Below, one piece after another: positions 1 to 7,959 of a DNA stretch of 64,000 nucleotides. The notes beneath the pieces were generated by a model. That model was not told the origin of the DNA. It worked only from the letters and a program-made list of their open reading frames with translations, and did no database searches. Position 1 is the first letter of the stretch. Each line of letters opens with the position of its first letter. A program made the translations under genes and the position numbers. This DNA is from Terriglobia bacterium (GTDB lineage Bacteria > Acidobacteriota > Terriglobia > Terriglobales > Acidobacteriaceae), in contig JAJPJE010000055.1 of NCBI GenBank assembly GCA_021324365.1, positions 1 to 64,000 on the forward strand, read 5' to 3'.

Positions 1-136
1 CAAAGTGTTGGACATCGACTCCAAAAATATCCGCCATGCGTCGCATATGCGCCTCGTGCGGCCGGAAGCAGAGCACTTCTCCATAGTCCAGAATCACGCC
101 TCGGATTTTCGCTGAATGATTGCCTGATTTCACCAT
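1..136 (-). CDS. HAD-superfamily hydrolase, N-terminal fragment (cut by window edge)
   Basis: The reverse strand reads 45 codons from an ATG at 136 to the window edge without a stop. Residues 14-22 carry the HAD motif I form ILDYGEVLC, where the Asp is the expected nucleophile; the DYGxVL form is typical of subfamily IA phosphatases and dehalogenases. The following FRPHEAHMRRMADIFG looks like the start of the helical cap. The rest lies outside the window, so the substrate cannot be inferred. It is divergent from the gene at 323. The Shine-Dalgarno is weak, so the start could instead be the in-frame GTG directly after the ATG. Confidence 0.7.
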   Translation of the reverse strand, partial: MVKSGNHSAKIRGVILDYGEVLCFRPHEAHMRRMADIFGVDVQHF

Positions 137-322
137 CGAAACCTATGATCAGCCTCTATTTTTATTTCGTCCAATGATTTCAATTCATAAACTCATCTCG
201 AATTTCGTTGAATCCCACGTTCTGACACCGTCACATTGCCGAGATTTTCCCCAACAAAATCCTGGGCAAGCTTGCGCCAACTTGTTGCTTAGCGCCGGCA
301 TCTTTGCACCGAGGAGGCTGAC

Positions 323-745
323 ATGGCATTAATGCAACGGGGAGTGGCCGCCGCGACCGACCATTTACCGAACGTAATCTCGCCCACGGCACACGCAATC
401 CTTGACTACATCACCGTAGGAGGGTTTTTCGCTTTGGCGATTGCTTTCTGGCGGAGGAACAAGCGGGCAGCGATTGGATCTCTGGTGTGCGGCTCGGCAG
501 AACTAGCGACCGCACTGATCACCGATTTCCCCGGAGGAGTGGCCAAGGTAATCGACCTTCCTACACACCTGCGCATCGACATGGGACTCGCTGCCACTGC
601 GGCAACGTTGCCGGACACCATGGGCTTTCGTGACGACCCGGAAGCGAAGTGGATGCGCATAATGGGTATCAATATCACTGCGAATGCAGGTTTAACGAAT
701 CCCGAGACAGGAAAGCTTCGAAGAAGAGAAAAAAGAGCAGCGTAG
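323..745 (+). CDS. Small hypothetical membrane protein
   Basis: A 140-residue protein with no family I can name. A good Shine-Dalgarno (GAGGAGG) sits 7-8 bases before the ATG. Residues about 25-45 (TAHAILDYITVGGFFALAIAF) and about 50-68 are hydrophobic enough for two membrane helices; the remainder is soluble and ends in a very basic tail (KLRRREKRAA). It is transcribed divergently from the HAD gene and convergently with the exported protein at 826-1533. Function unknown; an integral inner-membrane location is an inference from hydrophobicity only. Confidence 0.6.
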   Translation: MALMQRGVAAATDHLPNVISPTAHAILDYITVGGFFALAIAFWRRNKRAAIGSLVCGSAELATALITDFPGGVAKVIDLPTHLRIDMGLAATAATLPDTMGFRDDPEAKWMRIMGINITANAGLTNPETGKLRRREKRAA

Positions 746-825
746 GTTTCACGTTTAGGGGCGCGGACTAGGAAGGGTTGGGTATCATTCCTGTCCTTTT
801 GATCTGCGCCTTTCCCCGATCGTAA

Positions 826-1533
826 CTACCGTCCCGCCGAAACCTGGCGATCGACCCCTAAGGCGCGTTCGCCACCAAATTCACGGACCAGGTTCAATGC
901 TGCGCTTACCCCTAGCTTAATGCCGTAGCGCGTCATCGTGTCGCTGAAAGTGATGCTGTCGCGCGGATACCACGCATTCGAGAGCGCGGTTGACATTCCG
1001 AACCCAAGCAGTCCGGAACTGTTGAATGTTGTCCGGCCCGAGTCGCTGCGCGTCACGCCCTCTGATTCAATCGCGTAAAGCATGCGCCCGAGAATTGATC
1101 CACGACCTTTACGGAAATATCGGGGATCCTGGTGAAAGAGTGAGGGCAGCAAGGCGTCGGTAAAGAAGCTGGAACTGGCGATGCTGCCAGCATACGACCC
1201 AAACCGCTCGGCAGCCGGACCCCAGCCTTGACCATAGTGTGGCGAATAATTGATGGATTGCGAGAATCCGCCAAACATGGCAGCTTCGACCGGAAGAGAT
1301 ATATCGAAGGTCCGGCGCTTGAAGATCCAGAACTTCTGCCTGGTAGTCAGGGGAGGCAATATGGCATCCGGGTTCTTCACCGTATCAACGCCGGGAAACA
1401 GCAAAAGAGTACGGGAAAACGTAATCGGAGCAGTTGGAAGGGTCGGATCGATTTTTCCCTGAGCTAGCGAAGGCAGACTCCAGAAAAAGGCGAAGCCGAA
1501 GACACAAATCAGAATCTTGGTTTTCCCACACAC
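826..1533 (-). CDS. Exported hypothetical protein
   Basis: A 235-residue protein with a clear signal peptide (hydrophobic core about residues 7-20, cleavage after SLAQ). The mature part is rich in Gly, Ser and Phe and contains stretches such as LLPSLFHQDPRYFRKG and NAWYPRDSITFSDT. I recall this style from conserved exported proteins of Acidobacteria, but I cannot name a domain. The start is a GTG at 1533; no better start lies downstream of the signal core. It stands alone, convergent with the small membrane protein at 323-745. The outer membrane or periplasm is likely; no enzymatic motif is visible. Confidence 0.6.
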   Translation of the reverse strand: MCGKTKILICVFGFAFFWSLPSLAQGKIDPTLPTAPITFSRTLLLFPGVDTVKNPDAILPPLTTRQKFWIFKRRTFDISLPVEAAMFGGFSQSINYSPHYGQGWGPAAERFGSYAGSIASSSFFTDALLPSLFHQDPRYFRKGRGSILGRMLYAIESEGVTRSDSGRTTFNSSGLLGFGMSTALSNAWYPRDSITFSDTMTRYGIKLGVSAALNLVREFGGERALGVDRQVSAGR

Positions 1534-1692
1534 CTTATGGTGATACTACCATTTTCCCGCATGAACGAACCGTGAACGGTCGATGACAACTGTGTTGTTC
1601 CTCTGGTTACGTTTTGTGTTGCTTTTGTTGACCCTTCGCCGAATTGAGTCCTACGATTGCAATCGGAGTCGTAAGGCTTCGTTAGGTGAGGG

Positions 1693-2346
1693 TTGATAAG
1701 AGCGGTCCAAGTGCTGGGCGCAGTAGGACTCTTGTGTTGCCAGTTATTCGCAAATGGCGGCTCGGCGCTGCTTTACGCAGGACCTGGGGTAACAGTGAAT
1801 GGATTTCCTGCAGTCGCGCAGGAAGTTCTCCCCGGAGACAAGCTACGCATTCCCGCCAAGTCTGTTGTGCACCTCAAGAATGGAACTGATTCTGTGACCG
1901 TTGGCAGCGAGTCGGAGGCTGAGTACGACGCACAATCAATAACCTTGATCGCGGGAACGGCGACCGTCGAAACCAAAACCGGCGTTGTTACCAGGGTCCG
2001 CCACTTCACGATTTCTCCCACCTCCGCCGAGACGAAGTATGAGGTGACCTGGCACGATCTAAAGGGACAGGCCACAGTCCTCGAAGGCAGCATCAACGTC
2101 ACCGGAGGCACGAAGGACGTTGCTGCGGTGAAAGGCCAGACCGTTATACTCGACGAAAGACATGACAAGCCTCTTGCCTATTTGCAGACTGGAAGAATTC
2201 CGAAAGCCGTCTATTATGCCGCGGGCGGCGGCGGTGCTGCCGCAATTCTCGGACTAGTTGCCGGTCGTAGCGGCTCAAAATGCAATGCAGCAAACCCTTC
2301 GTCGAGTCCCGACGGAAGTTGCGGATCCTCTACGGGTAGCCACTAA
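1693..2346 (+). CDS. FecR-like exported protein
   Basis: A 217-residue protein with a hydrophobic N-terminus and a beta-rich middle (residues about 30-165). The pattern of short strands, including LPGDKLRIPAKSVVHLKNG and VLEGSINVTGG, resembles the FecR domain, which usually binds or senses at the cell surface. Residues about 178-195 form a Gly/Ala-rich hydrophobic segment that could be a second membrane helix. The tail is Ser/Gly/Cys rich. The open frame starts with a TTG at 1693; a GTG at 1711 is an alternative, so the start is uncertain. No sigma factor is adjacent, so a classical FecI/FecR pair is not supported. Confidence 0.55.
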   Translation: MIRAVQVLGAVGLLCCQLFANGGSALLYAGPGVTVNGFPAVAQEVLPGDKLRIPAKSVVHLKNGTDSVTVGSESEAEYDAQSITLIAGTATVETKTGVVTRVRHFTISPTSAETKYEVTWHDLKGQATVLEGSINVTGGTKDVAAVKGQTVILDERHDKPLAYLQTGRIPKAVYYAAGGGGAAAILGLVAGRSGSKCNAANPSSSPDGSCGSSTGSH

Positions 2347-2418
2347 ATCATCCTGACAGCTAGTGTTTCGGCAGCATAAAGGCATTGAAAAATAATTCGA
2401 ACGAAGCTTCTTGGAAGG

Positions 2419-2438
2419 GGCGTGGCTTCAGCCACGCC
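2419..2438. repeat. Palindromic REP-like element
   Basis: GGCGTGGC-TTCA-GCCACGCC is a perfect 8-bp inverted repeat with a 4-nt loop, 73 bases past the stop of the FecR-like gene. A second, imperfect GC-rich palindrome follows at 2481-2504. Such short elements after genes often act as 3'-end hairpins or dispersed repeats. Confidence 0.5.
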
Positions 2439-2646
2439 GAAGCAAGTTGTTGCTTCTCGTGAATGTGGAAACGGGAACTCGTTGCGGGCGAGGTGCCCGC
2501 CAACGCTGAAAGTTTCGCTGAAAAGGGAAAGACCGCGACATTGGTTACGTTCCAGTCGCCAACTCCTGCGAGAGAGTCAATGACGTGGATGCGTGCACCG
2601 TCGCGGTCCTTGATGTGATTACTGCTTTCGCAGTGCCTGACCCCGG

Positions 2647-2674
2647 CGACTCCTCGCAGAGGCGTCGGTTTTTT
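2647..2674 (+). terminator. Rho-independent terminator-like hairpin
   Basis: CGACTCCTC and GAGGCGTCG pair at 8 of 9 positions around a 3-nt loop, followed after one G by six Ts on the plus strand. It is oriented to end rightward transcription. No gene stops immediately before it. Confidence 0.5.
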
Positions 2675-3019
2675 CGGGTCTGGCCGCTAGGCAAGTCACC
2701 TTGCCTTCGCGATCACTCAGCCTACTTCGGATCGGCAACTATTTTTGACGCCAACCCTTTCAGCCGTCGACGGTAACAAGATTAAATCATGATTAAAAAG
2801 TGTCAACGCCCAGAAATGGTGCAATCAGTCATTTTCTGTGCATTTCCCCATCATGCGAAAGTGCCCGGCAACAAAGCCCTTTTGCCGAAATTCCACAAGC
2901 GCTGTTGAGAAGCTCCTCTTCGTCTGTGCAAATCGCGGCTGATTCAGCCAACAAAAGGAACCACGAATACATCTTGACGGCACGGATAGTTCTCGCGCAT
3001 GGTGCTGCTAGGAAGTGAA

Positions 3020-3427
3020 ATGCCCCAGCTTGTAGCGTATGTAGACGGCAGCTCCCATGGAAACCCTGGACCATCCGGTATTGGCGTTGTTGTTGAGAAG
3101 CCCGAAGGTGGCCGGATCCGCATCTGCAAATGGATTGGCTGGCAGGATAACAACGTCGCCGAATACGTGGCTCTGTTGGAAGCTCTGCAATGCGCCTTGG
3201 CACTCAGGGCGCGATCCCTTCGCGTTTATTCGGACTCAGAAGTGGTCGTGAGACAAATGCGCGGCGAATACGTCTGCCGCAGCGCCAAGCTGTATTCCCT
3301 GAACTGGATCTGCCGCAAACTGGCGCGCAGCATGGAGTTTGCTATCACCCGTATTCCTCGCGAGCACAATGCCGAAGCCAATCACCTGGCAAATCGCGCC
3401 GCGCGATCCTCAAGAGTTCCTCAATAA
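3020..3427 (+). CDS. RNase HI-like protein (reverse-transcriptase-like RNase H fold)
   Basis: The 135-residue protein has the RNase H fold motifs: D9 in YVDGSSHGNPG, E48 in NNVAEYVALLEAL and D72 in YSDSEVV. The usual fourth acidic residue, in the HNxxADxLA motif, is Asn here (HNAEANHLA, N121). Family members cut the RNA strand of RNA-DNA hybrids or act as short RNase H-like nucleases. The ATG at 3020 is preferred over the in-frame ATG at 2999, because AGGAAG lies 5 bases upstream of it. The next gene, ubiX, is convergent. Activity is likely but not certain given the N121 change. Confidence 0.8.
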   Translation: MPQLVAYVDGSSHGNPGPSGIGVVVEKPEGGRIRICKWIGWQDNNVAEYVALLEALQCALALRARSLRVYSDSEVVVRQMRGEYVCRSAKLYSLNWICRKLARSMEFAITRIPREHNAEANHLANRAARSSRVPQ

Positions 3428-3450
3428 GCGGCGGCGGCCTCTCGCCCCAT

Positions 3451-4062
3451 CTATTTCTTGTTCGCTGCTTTCCAGCGAAATGCGTCCGGCTGTTCCAATC
3501 CAATATGAGCCAATACCCGGCAGGCGAACTGTCGTGCGATTTCTTCGATCGAATCCGGCCGGTTATAGAGTGCTGGGATGAGCGGGAAAATGGTGGCACC
3601 TGCGTCGGCAGCCCGGTACATGTTCCGAATGTGGATTTTATTCAGAGGCGTTTCGCGAACGCAGAGCACCAGCGGGCGCTTTTCTTTCAAGCAGACGTCA
3701 GCAGCGCGCTCAATCAGATGGGTCGCCAAGCCGGTGGCGATCTTTGCCAGTGTGCCCATGGAGCAGGGCAATACGATCATTGCGCTGGTCGGGTAAGATC
3801 CGCTGGCTACGTTAGCTCCGATATCGGCATTGCTTTGCAATTCGATCTTCGACGATTTCGTTCCCAGTATCTGTTCAACCAGATTGCTTCGCCCTGAAAG
3901 CCCAAGTTCCTCCGCCATAACCCGAAGGGCATTGTCCGAAGGAATAAAGTTCAGTTTGCGGATCCGTTCATCGCGTTCGCAGGTAAGTAGCAGTTGTTTC
4001 AGGAAGATAGAACCGCTTGCCCCGGTTGTGGCAAGGGTCAAATCCCGCTGGTCTGAAGTCAT
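3451..4062 (-). CDS. ubiX: UbiX-type flavin prenyltransferase
   Basis: Members of this family join dimethylallyl phosphate to FMN, producing the prenyl-FMN cofactor of UbiD-type decarboxylases. The N-terminal TLATTGASGS is the flavin/phosphate loop, and residues about 90-115 hold the conserved GSYPTSAMIVLPCSMGTLAKIA. The region LVLCVRETPLNKIHIRNM near residue 145 matches the conserved RExPL segment. Length (203) is normal. The open frame extends to a TTG at 4086; ATGs at 4074 and 4062 are better by family length, and 4062 is chosen. No UbiD gene is in the window. It converges with the RNase H-like gene and diverges from the ChaN-like gene. Confidence 0.85.
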   Translation of the reverse strand: MTSDQRDLTLATTGASGSIFLKQLLLTCERDERIRKLNFIPSDNALRVMAEELGLSGRSNLVEQILGTKSSKIELQSNADIGANVASGSYPTSAMIVLPCSMGTLAKIATGLATHLIERAADVCLKEKRPLVLCVRETPLNKIHIRNMYRAADAGATIFPLIPALYNRPDSIEEIARQFACRVLAHIGLEQPDAFRWKAANKK

Positions 4063-4190
4063 CAGTTTTGGCATCCAACTAAGCAAACGATCGTCCGAAA
4101 CTACCGGACGGGTGAGGATAGGTACGCGGCTGCCTGCAAGTCAAGGTCAGGAGTTGAGCGTGCCCGGGTGGGCTCCACTCTACTTAAACC

Positions 4191-5681
4191 ATGGCCAGGA
4201 ATTCGGCGCGACAGTTTCGCCGCAGTGCTGCACAACTCCATGCCCTTGCCAGCGTGGAACGTACCATCTCAGCAGCGGACACCGTCTCCCGATGCCGTTA
4301 TCTCAAGGAGTACTCAGAAGCCTTCCAGACTTACGAATCGGTACTCATGCCCGGAGAACTGGATGACGACCTCCGCCCCGCCGACATCATCCTAATCGGC
4401 GATTATCATGCTCTTTCCGCCGCTCAGGCCTATGCAGCGTCAATTCTCGATCGGCTTTCTCACATGTCGAGCCGACCCGTTCTGTTCTGCCTGGAGGCCG
4501 TTCTTGCACGCGATCAGAGGATTCTGGATGAATGGTTTCGAAACGAAATCGAGATCGAAGAGCTGAGGGAGCGCATTCGCTTCGATCAGGACTGGGGTTA
4601 CGATTGGCGGCCATATCGTGAGCTGCTGGAATCCGCCCGCAAGGTGGCTGCCGGAGTGTTTGGGATCGATTGCCCGCCCCGCAGTGATATGCGTACTATT
4701 GCGCGCCGTGACCGGCATGCTTCGTTGAAGATCGCACAGTTGCGCGAGCAGTATCCGGAAGCAGTGATTGTCGTGCTCTTTGGCGAATCGCATCTCGCGC
4801 CCAATCACCTTCCCGCATTGCTGCGCAATGCCCGGCCAGCGGACCGGGTCCTGACAATTCTCCAGAACGTCGACTCACTCTACTGGCAAGCGGCTGGCGA
4901 GCCCGGCGAAAGTGTCGGAGCCGTTCGCGTCGGAGACGGTGTGGTCTGCGCCTTCACTTCCACCCCGCTGGAAAAATATGAGAATTACCGGCTGTATATC
5001 GAGCAATGGCAACGCGAACGCCCCAGTGCGCCGGATATGGCTCCTAGCTTCTACAATCTTATAGAGAGCCTTACTCGTTTCTTGAACTTTCCGGTGTCAG
5101 GCATTCAGTCTTTGCAGAGCCTTCCTGAAGTAAGCTGCACAAGGAACCACCGGCTTATTCGTAATCGGCTCGCACGCGTTGGGATGAGCACTGTCGAGAG
5201 CGATTCAGTATTAAGCTCTTTGCGGTTCCGTGGCAGTTGCTACGTTGCCGAGGTACGAACCATTTTTGCGTTCCGGTTTCTTATGCCAGAGGCCGCCGAG
5301 GAGGCGGCGCGATTCGTCCACCACGCGTGCCAGACCGATAGCGCCTCGTTCTCGGATGGGAGGGAAAGATCTGCCGAAGACGAATTCTACGTTCAGGTGA
5401 TCGATGAAGCGGTTGCTTACCTCGGATCCAAGATTCTTTGTCCCGGTCGCGTCGTGACTTGTGTGCCTAACGCAGCTTTGCGGCTGGGGCAGATGCTGGC
5501 TACGCGCATCTACCTGGCGTACGTGGCGGGGAAAATCAGTAAGCGGTTCCTGCGTTCAGTCTTTTGCACACCCATTCGGCGCCCGGGAGCAGCGAGAGTT
5601 CTGTACTTCTCTGCGGTATCGATACTGAACGGAGAGCGCAAGAGATCGAGCGCCACCCAGGCAGCGCAAATGGTAAGCTGA
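4191..5681 (+). CDS. ChaN-like (Tiki/TraB-fold) haem-binding-related protein
   Basis: The 496-residue protein contains the two signature stretches of the ChaN/DUF399 family: [22 protein letters not shown] near residue 65 and [16 protein letters not shown] near residue 192. ChaN proteins are known as iron-regulated haem-binding lipoproteins of the Tiki superfamily. This one is atypical: it has no signal peptide or lipobox, and residues about 300-496 form an extra region I cannot assign. It starts the plus-strand run with larB (11-nt gap) and a GNAT gene. The role is uncertain; a cytoplasmic location is inferred from the missing signal. No good Shine-Dalgarno is visible. Confidence 0.65.
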   Translation: MARNSARQFRRSAAQLHALASVERTISAADTVSRCRYLKEYSEAFQTYESVLMPGELDDDLRPADIILIGDYHALSAAQAYAASILDRLSHMSSRPVLFCLEAVLARDQRILDEWFRNEIEIEELRERIRFDQDWGYDWRPYRELLESARKVAAGVFGIDCPPRSDMRTIARRDRHASLKIAQLREQYPEAVIVVLFGESHLAPNHLPALLRNARPADRVLTILQNVDSLYWQAAGEPGESVGAVRVGDGVVCAFTSTPLEKYENYRLYIEQWQRERPSAPDMAPSFYNLIESLTRFLNFPVSGIQSLQSLPEVSCTRNHRLIRNRLARVGMSTVESDSVLSSLRFRGSCYVAEVRTIFAFRFLMPEAAEEAARFVHHACQTDSASFSDGRERSAEDEFYVQVIDEAVAYLGSKILCPGRVVTCVPNAALRLGQMLATRIYLAYVAGKISKRFLRSVFCTPIRRPGAARVLYFSAVSILNGERKRSSATQAAQMVS

Positions 5682-5692
5682 ACATCGGCCGA

Positions 5693-6439
5693 ATGAAGCC
5701 TGAGCAGATCAAGCAGTTATTTGAAGAGGTACGCGAGGGCAAAGTCTCGCCTGACGAGGCAGTCCAGCGCATGCATCACCTGCCTTTCGAAGACCTTGGA
5801 TTTGCCAAGGTTGACCATCACCGTCTCCTTCGCAATGGAATGCCGGAAGTGATTTTCGGGCAGGGAAAATCTCCGGCACAGGTTTTCGGAATCTTTCAAA
5901 AGCTCGCCGAGCGAGGAACGAATGTACTCGTCACCCGGGCTACTCGCGAGCACTGGGAAGCCGTGAACAGTCAGTTTCCGTCAGCGCTCTTCCATGAACA
6001 GGCGCGCGCGATTGTGCTTCGCCAGGACGACACGAACAGTGGCAAAGGGCGAATCGCAGTGGTCTCCGCCGGAACCAGCGATATTCCCGTCGCTGAAGAG
6101 GCAGTGATTACCGCCGAAACCATGGGCAATGAAGTCGATCGCCTCTATGACGTCGGTGTAGCTGGTATCCATCGGCTGCTCTCAAATCGCGAGGTACTGC
6201 AGAATGCCCGCGTTGTCATCGTGTGTGCCGGCATGGAAGGCGCCCTTCCCAGCGTTGTCGGCGGCCTGGTGGGGATTCCGGTCATTGCCGTTCCGACCAG
6301 CATCGGGTATGGTGCTTCCTTCCAGGGACTGGCCGCACTGCTCGGAATGCTGAATTCGTGCGCGTCGAACGTGAGCGTCGTCAACATCGACAATGGTTTC
6401 GGAGCCGCTTATGTTGCGTCGATCATCAACCGCCTTTAA
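5693..6439 (+). CDS. larB: LarB, pyridinium-3,5-biscarboxylic acid mononucleotide synthase
   Basis: LarB carboxylates and hydrolyses nicotinic acid adenine dinucleotide, the first step of the nickel-pincer nucleotide cofactor used by lactate racemase and related enzymes. The C-terminal half is PurE-like: [51 protein letters not shown] and the final [12 protein letters not shown] are hallmarks. The N-terminal [24 protein letters not shown] is also typical. Length of 248 is normal. The open frame runs further upstream, but the ATG at 5693 fits the family and lies 11 nt after the ChaN-like stop. Neither larC nor larE is in the window. Confidence 0.88.
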   Translation: MKPEQIKQLFEEVREGKVSPDEAVQRMHHLPFEDLGFAKVDHHRLLRNGMPEVIFGQGKSPAQVFGIFQKLAERGTNVLVTRATREHWEAVNSQFPSALFHEQARAIVLRQDDTNSGKGRIAVVSAGTSDIPVAEEAVITAETMGNEVDRLYDVGVAGIHRLLSNREVLQNARVVIVCAGMEGALPSVVGGLVGIPVIAVPTSIGYGASFQGLAALLGMLNSCASNVSVVNIDNGFGAAYVASIINRL

Positions 6440-7016
6440 TCTCGCACGACAAAAGCTGCTCGACTGGAGCTTGCCCAGCGTTCCTCTGCTGGAAACGAAG
6501 CGGCTCCTCCTTCGCCAGCTTCGTGCCTCCGACCTGAAGGATATTTTCGAGTACGCCTCCGACCCCGAGGTCTCGCGCTATACGCTTTGGGATACACATA
6601 CCACCATCGACGAGACCCGAGTGTTTCTCAGCTACATTCTCGACCAGCACCGGCACGGCGAAGGGATGGTTTGGGCGGTCACCCTGCGCAGTACCGGGAA
6701 AATGGTCGGCACCTGCGGCTTCGGTTCTTTGAAGATTCGCGACTCCCGTGCCGAACTGGGTTTCGCTCTCTCTCGCAAGTTCTGGAACCAGGGATTGACG
6801 ACGGAAGCTGTTGCCGCTGTGCTGCATTTCATTTTTGCGGACTTGAAACTGAATCGCGTGGAGGCGCGTTGCGACGTGGATAATGTGGCTTCGGCACGGG
6901 TGCTGGAAAAGTCGGGGATGAGGTTCGAAGGAATCCTACGCCAGCACGCCCGTATCAAGGGCCAGTTTCGCAACCTGCGGCTCTACTCCATTTTATCCAG
7001 CGAATACCGTCGGTGA
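6411..7016 (+). CDS. GNAT-family N-acetyltransferase (RimJ/RimL type)
   Basis: A 201-residue acetyltransferase of the RimJ/RimL-like group, which transfers acetyl from acetyl-CoA to amino groups of proteins, antibiotics or amino acids. The start of the domain ([31 protein letters not shown]) and the acetyl-CoA-binding stretch ([19 protein letters not shown]) are plain, as is [14 protein letters not shown]-like text near residue 160. The ATG at 6411 is chosen over 6393 because GGAG lies 6 bases before it. It overlaps larB by 29 nt in another frame, suggesting co-transcription. The true substrate is unknown. Confidence 0.85.
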   Translation: MLRRSSTAFNLARQKLLDWSLPSVPLLETKRLLLRQLRASDLKDIFEYASDPEVSRYTLWDTHTTIDETRVFLSYILDQHRHGEGMVWAVTLRSTGKMVGTCGFGSLKIRDSRAELGFALSRKFWNQGLTTEAVAAVLHFIFADLKLNRVEARCDVDNVASARVLEKSGMRFEGILRQHARIKGQFRNLRLYSILSSEYRR

Positions 7017-7024
7017 CGCGAATG

Positions 7025-7052
7025 AAAAAAGCCGGTCCACTTGGGGCCGGCT
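7025..7052 (-). terminator. Rho-independent terminator for the 7080-7751 gene
   Basis: On the minus strand AGCCGG...CCGGCT forms a hairpin followed by six Ts, 28 bases after the stop of the gene at 7080-7751. The plus-strand GNAT gene ends just before it, so it may also act in the other direction, but the plus side lacks a T-run. Confidence 0.75.
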
Positions 7053-7079
7053 AATTAAAGCGAAATTCTCAAAGCCGAA

Positions 7080-7751
7080 TTAATCGAGTGCCTCGAGTTT
7101 CCAGCCATTTTCTCCGCGGATCAGGAACACCGATTCCTTCTTTGGGTCAGGATGATAGAAGTCGGAGCCATACTGCTGGATCAGTTTGCCACGATCCCAG
7201 GTGTTGAACTTCTGGACCAGGTCGCCGGAGGCATCAAAGATTTGCCCGAGGCGATTCGGATCCCATTGCCAGGTGTAATCCACTTTCGCCCGGCTCGGTC
7301 CGGTCATTGTGATGGCATCGATGCTTACCAATTTGCGCACCGCGAGCGGTACTTCGTATTGGATGGTACCATCCGACGCTTTCCAATCTTTTTCGCCAGG
7401 AATGTTCTTGATCAGGCTCTCACCCGCGTCGGTAAGTTTAACCACTTCACCGCCCCCGACCGCGTTAGCAAGGGTTACCAGGCCAGCCTTTTGCAGCAAT
7501 TGGTAATGTGGATCCTTTGGCTTTTCATCGATGCTTGGCATCACCGTACCGGTGCGGAAGCGCGTCTTCGGTGACTTCGCTTTCAGCATGTCGGTGATAA
7601 CCCCCGAAGCTTCCTGCTGCGAAAGGCCCTTTTTCATCTGATAAACGTAGTATCCGATTCCGCCGACGATAAGCCCGATGAGTACAATAACCAGGAGCAG
7701 CGGACCCCAACTGCCTCTACCTTTTTCCAGTTCCAGTTCTTGTTCAAACAT
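7080..7751 (-). CDS. Hypothetical membrane-anchored protein
   Basis: A 223-residue protein. Residues about 15-37 form a strong single membrane helix (WGPLLLVIVLIGLIVGGIGYYVY) preceded by an acidic N-terminus, so the C-terminal part probably faces the periplasm. The soluble part contains VVKLTDAGESLIKNI and ends with FLIRGENGWKLEALD, which looks like a small mixed alpha/beta domain; I cannot name it. The ATG at 7751 has a good Shine-Dalgarno (GGAGG) and is preferred over the longer frame. It is separated from tolC by a terminator and a large inverted repeat, so it has its own promoter. Confidence 0.65.
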   Translation of the reverse strand: MFEQELELEKGRGSWGPLLLVIVLIGLIVGGIGYYVYQMKKGLSQQEASGVITDMLKAKSPKTRFRTGTVMPSIDEKPKDPHYQLLQKAGLVTLANAVGGGEVVKLTDAGESLIKNIPGEKDWKASDGTIQYEVPLAVRKLVSIDAITMTGPSRAKVDYTWQWDPNRLGQIFDASGDLVQKFNTWDRGKLIQQYGSDFYHPDPKKESVFLIRGENGWKLEALD

Positions 7752-7855
7752 GCGGCACCCCTCCGAGAAGTGTCGTGGCGCGACCGCGCAGGTCTGATCA
7801 ACCGTCAACCATGCTAGGTCGCAATGGAAGGGAAGTCGCTGCTACGCATCACATC

Positions 7856-7895
7856 GGCTTGTGACGTATGTGACTGGCAGGGTACGTCACAAGCC
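7856..7895. repeat. 13-bp perfect inverted repeat (operator-like or hairpin)
   Basis: GGCTTGTGACGTA (7856-7868) is repeated exactly inverted as TACGTCACAAGCC (7883-7895) with a 14-nt centre. It lies 104 bases upstream of the ATG at 7751 and just downstream of the tolC terminator. There is no T-run, so it is not a normal terminator; a regulator binding site is possible. Confidence 0.6.
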
Positions 7896-7907
7896 TGGCG
7901 AGAGCAC

Positions 7908-7939
7908 AAAAAAGGCGCATCCCGTGGCGAGATGCGCCT
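7908..7939 (-). terminator. Rho-independent terminator of the efflux operon
   Basis: On the minus strand a perfect 9-bp stem (AGGCGCATC/GATGCGCCT) with a 9-nt loop is followed by six Ts, 20 bases after the TolC-like stop codon. It ends the adaptor-pump-channel transcript. Confidence 0.85.
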
Positions 7940-7959
7940 GAGCCGAACTTCTCTGATGA

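Larger units (their letters stand above)
2347..3019. other. Gene-free stretch with palindromes and a terminator-like hairpin
   Basis: I see no convincing gene in these 673 bases. The stretch holds a perfect 8-bp palindrome (2419-2438), an imperfect one (2481-2504), a terminator-like hairpin with six Ts (2647-2674) and a small perfect hairpin (2690-2705). A 63-codon open frame at 2585 has no ribosome binding site and an unnatural composition. The terminator lies about 300 bases past the FecR-like stop, so it either ends a long untranslated tail or a separate short transcript. Confidence 0.5.

Noticed and set aside
2585-2776. 63-codon plus-strand frame
   Set aside because: No ribosome binding site, and it runs through the terminator-like hairpin.
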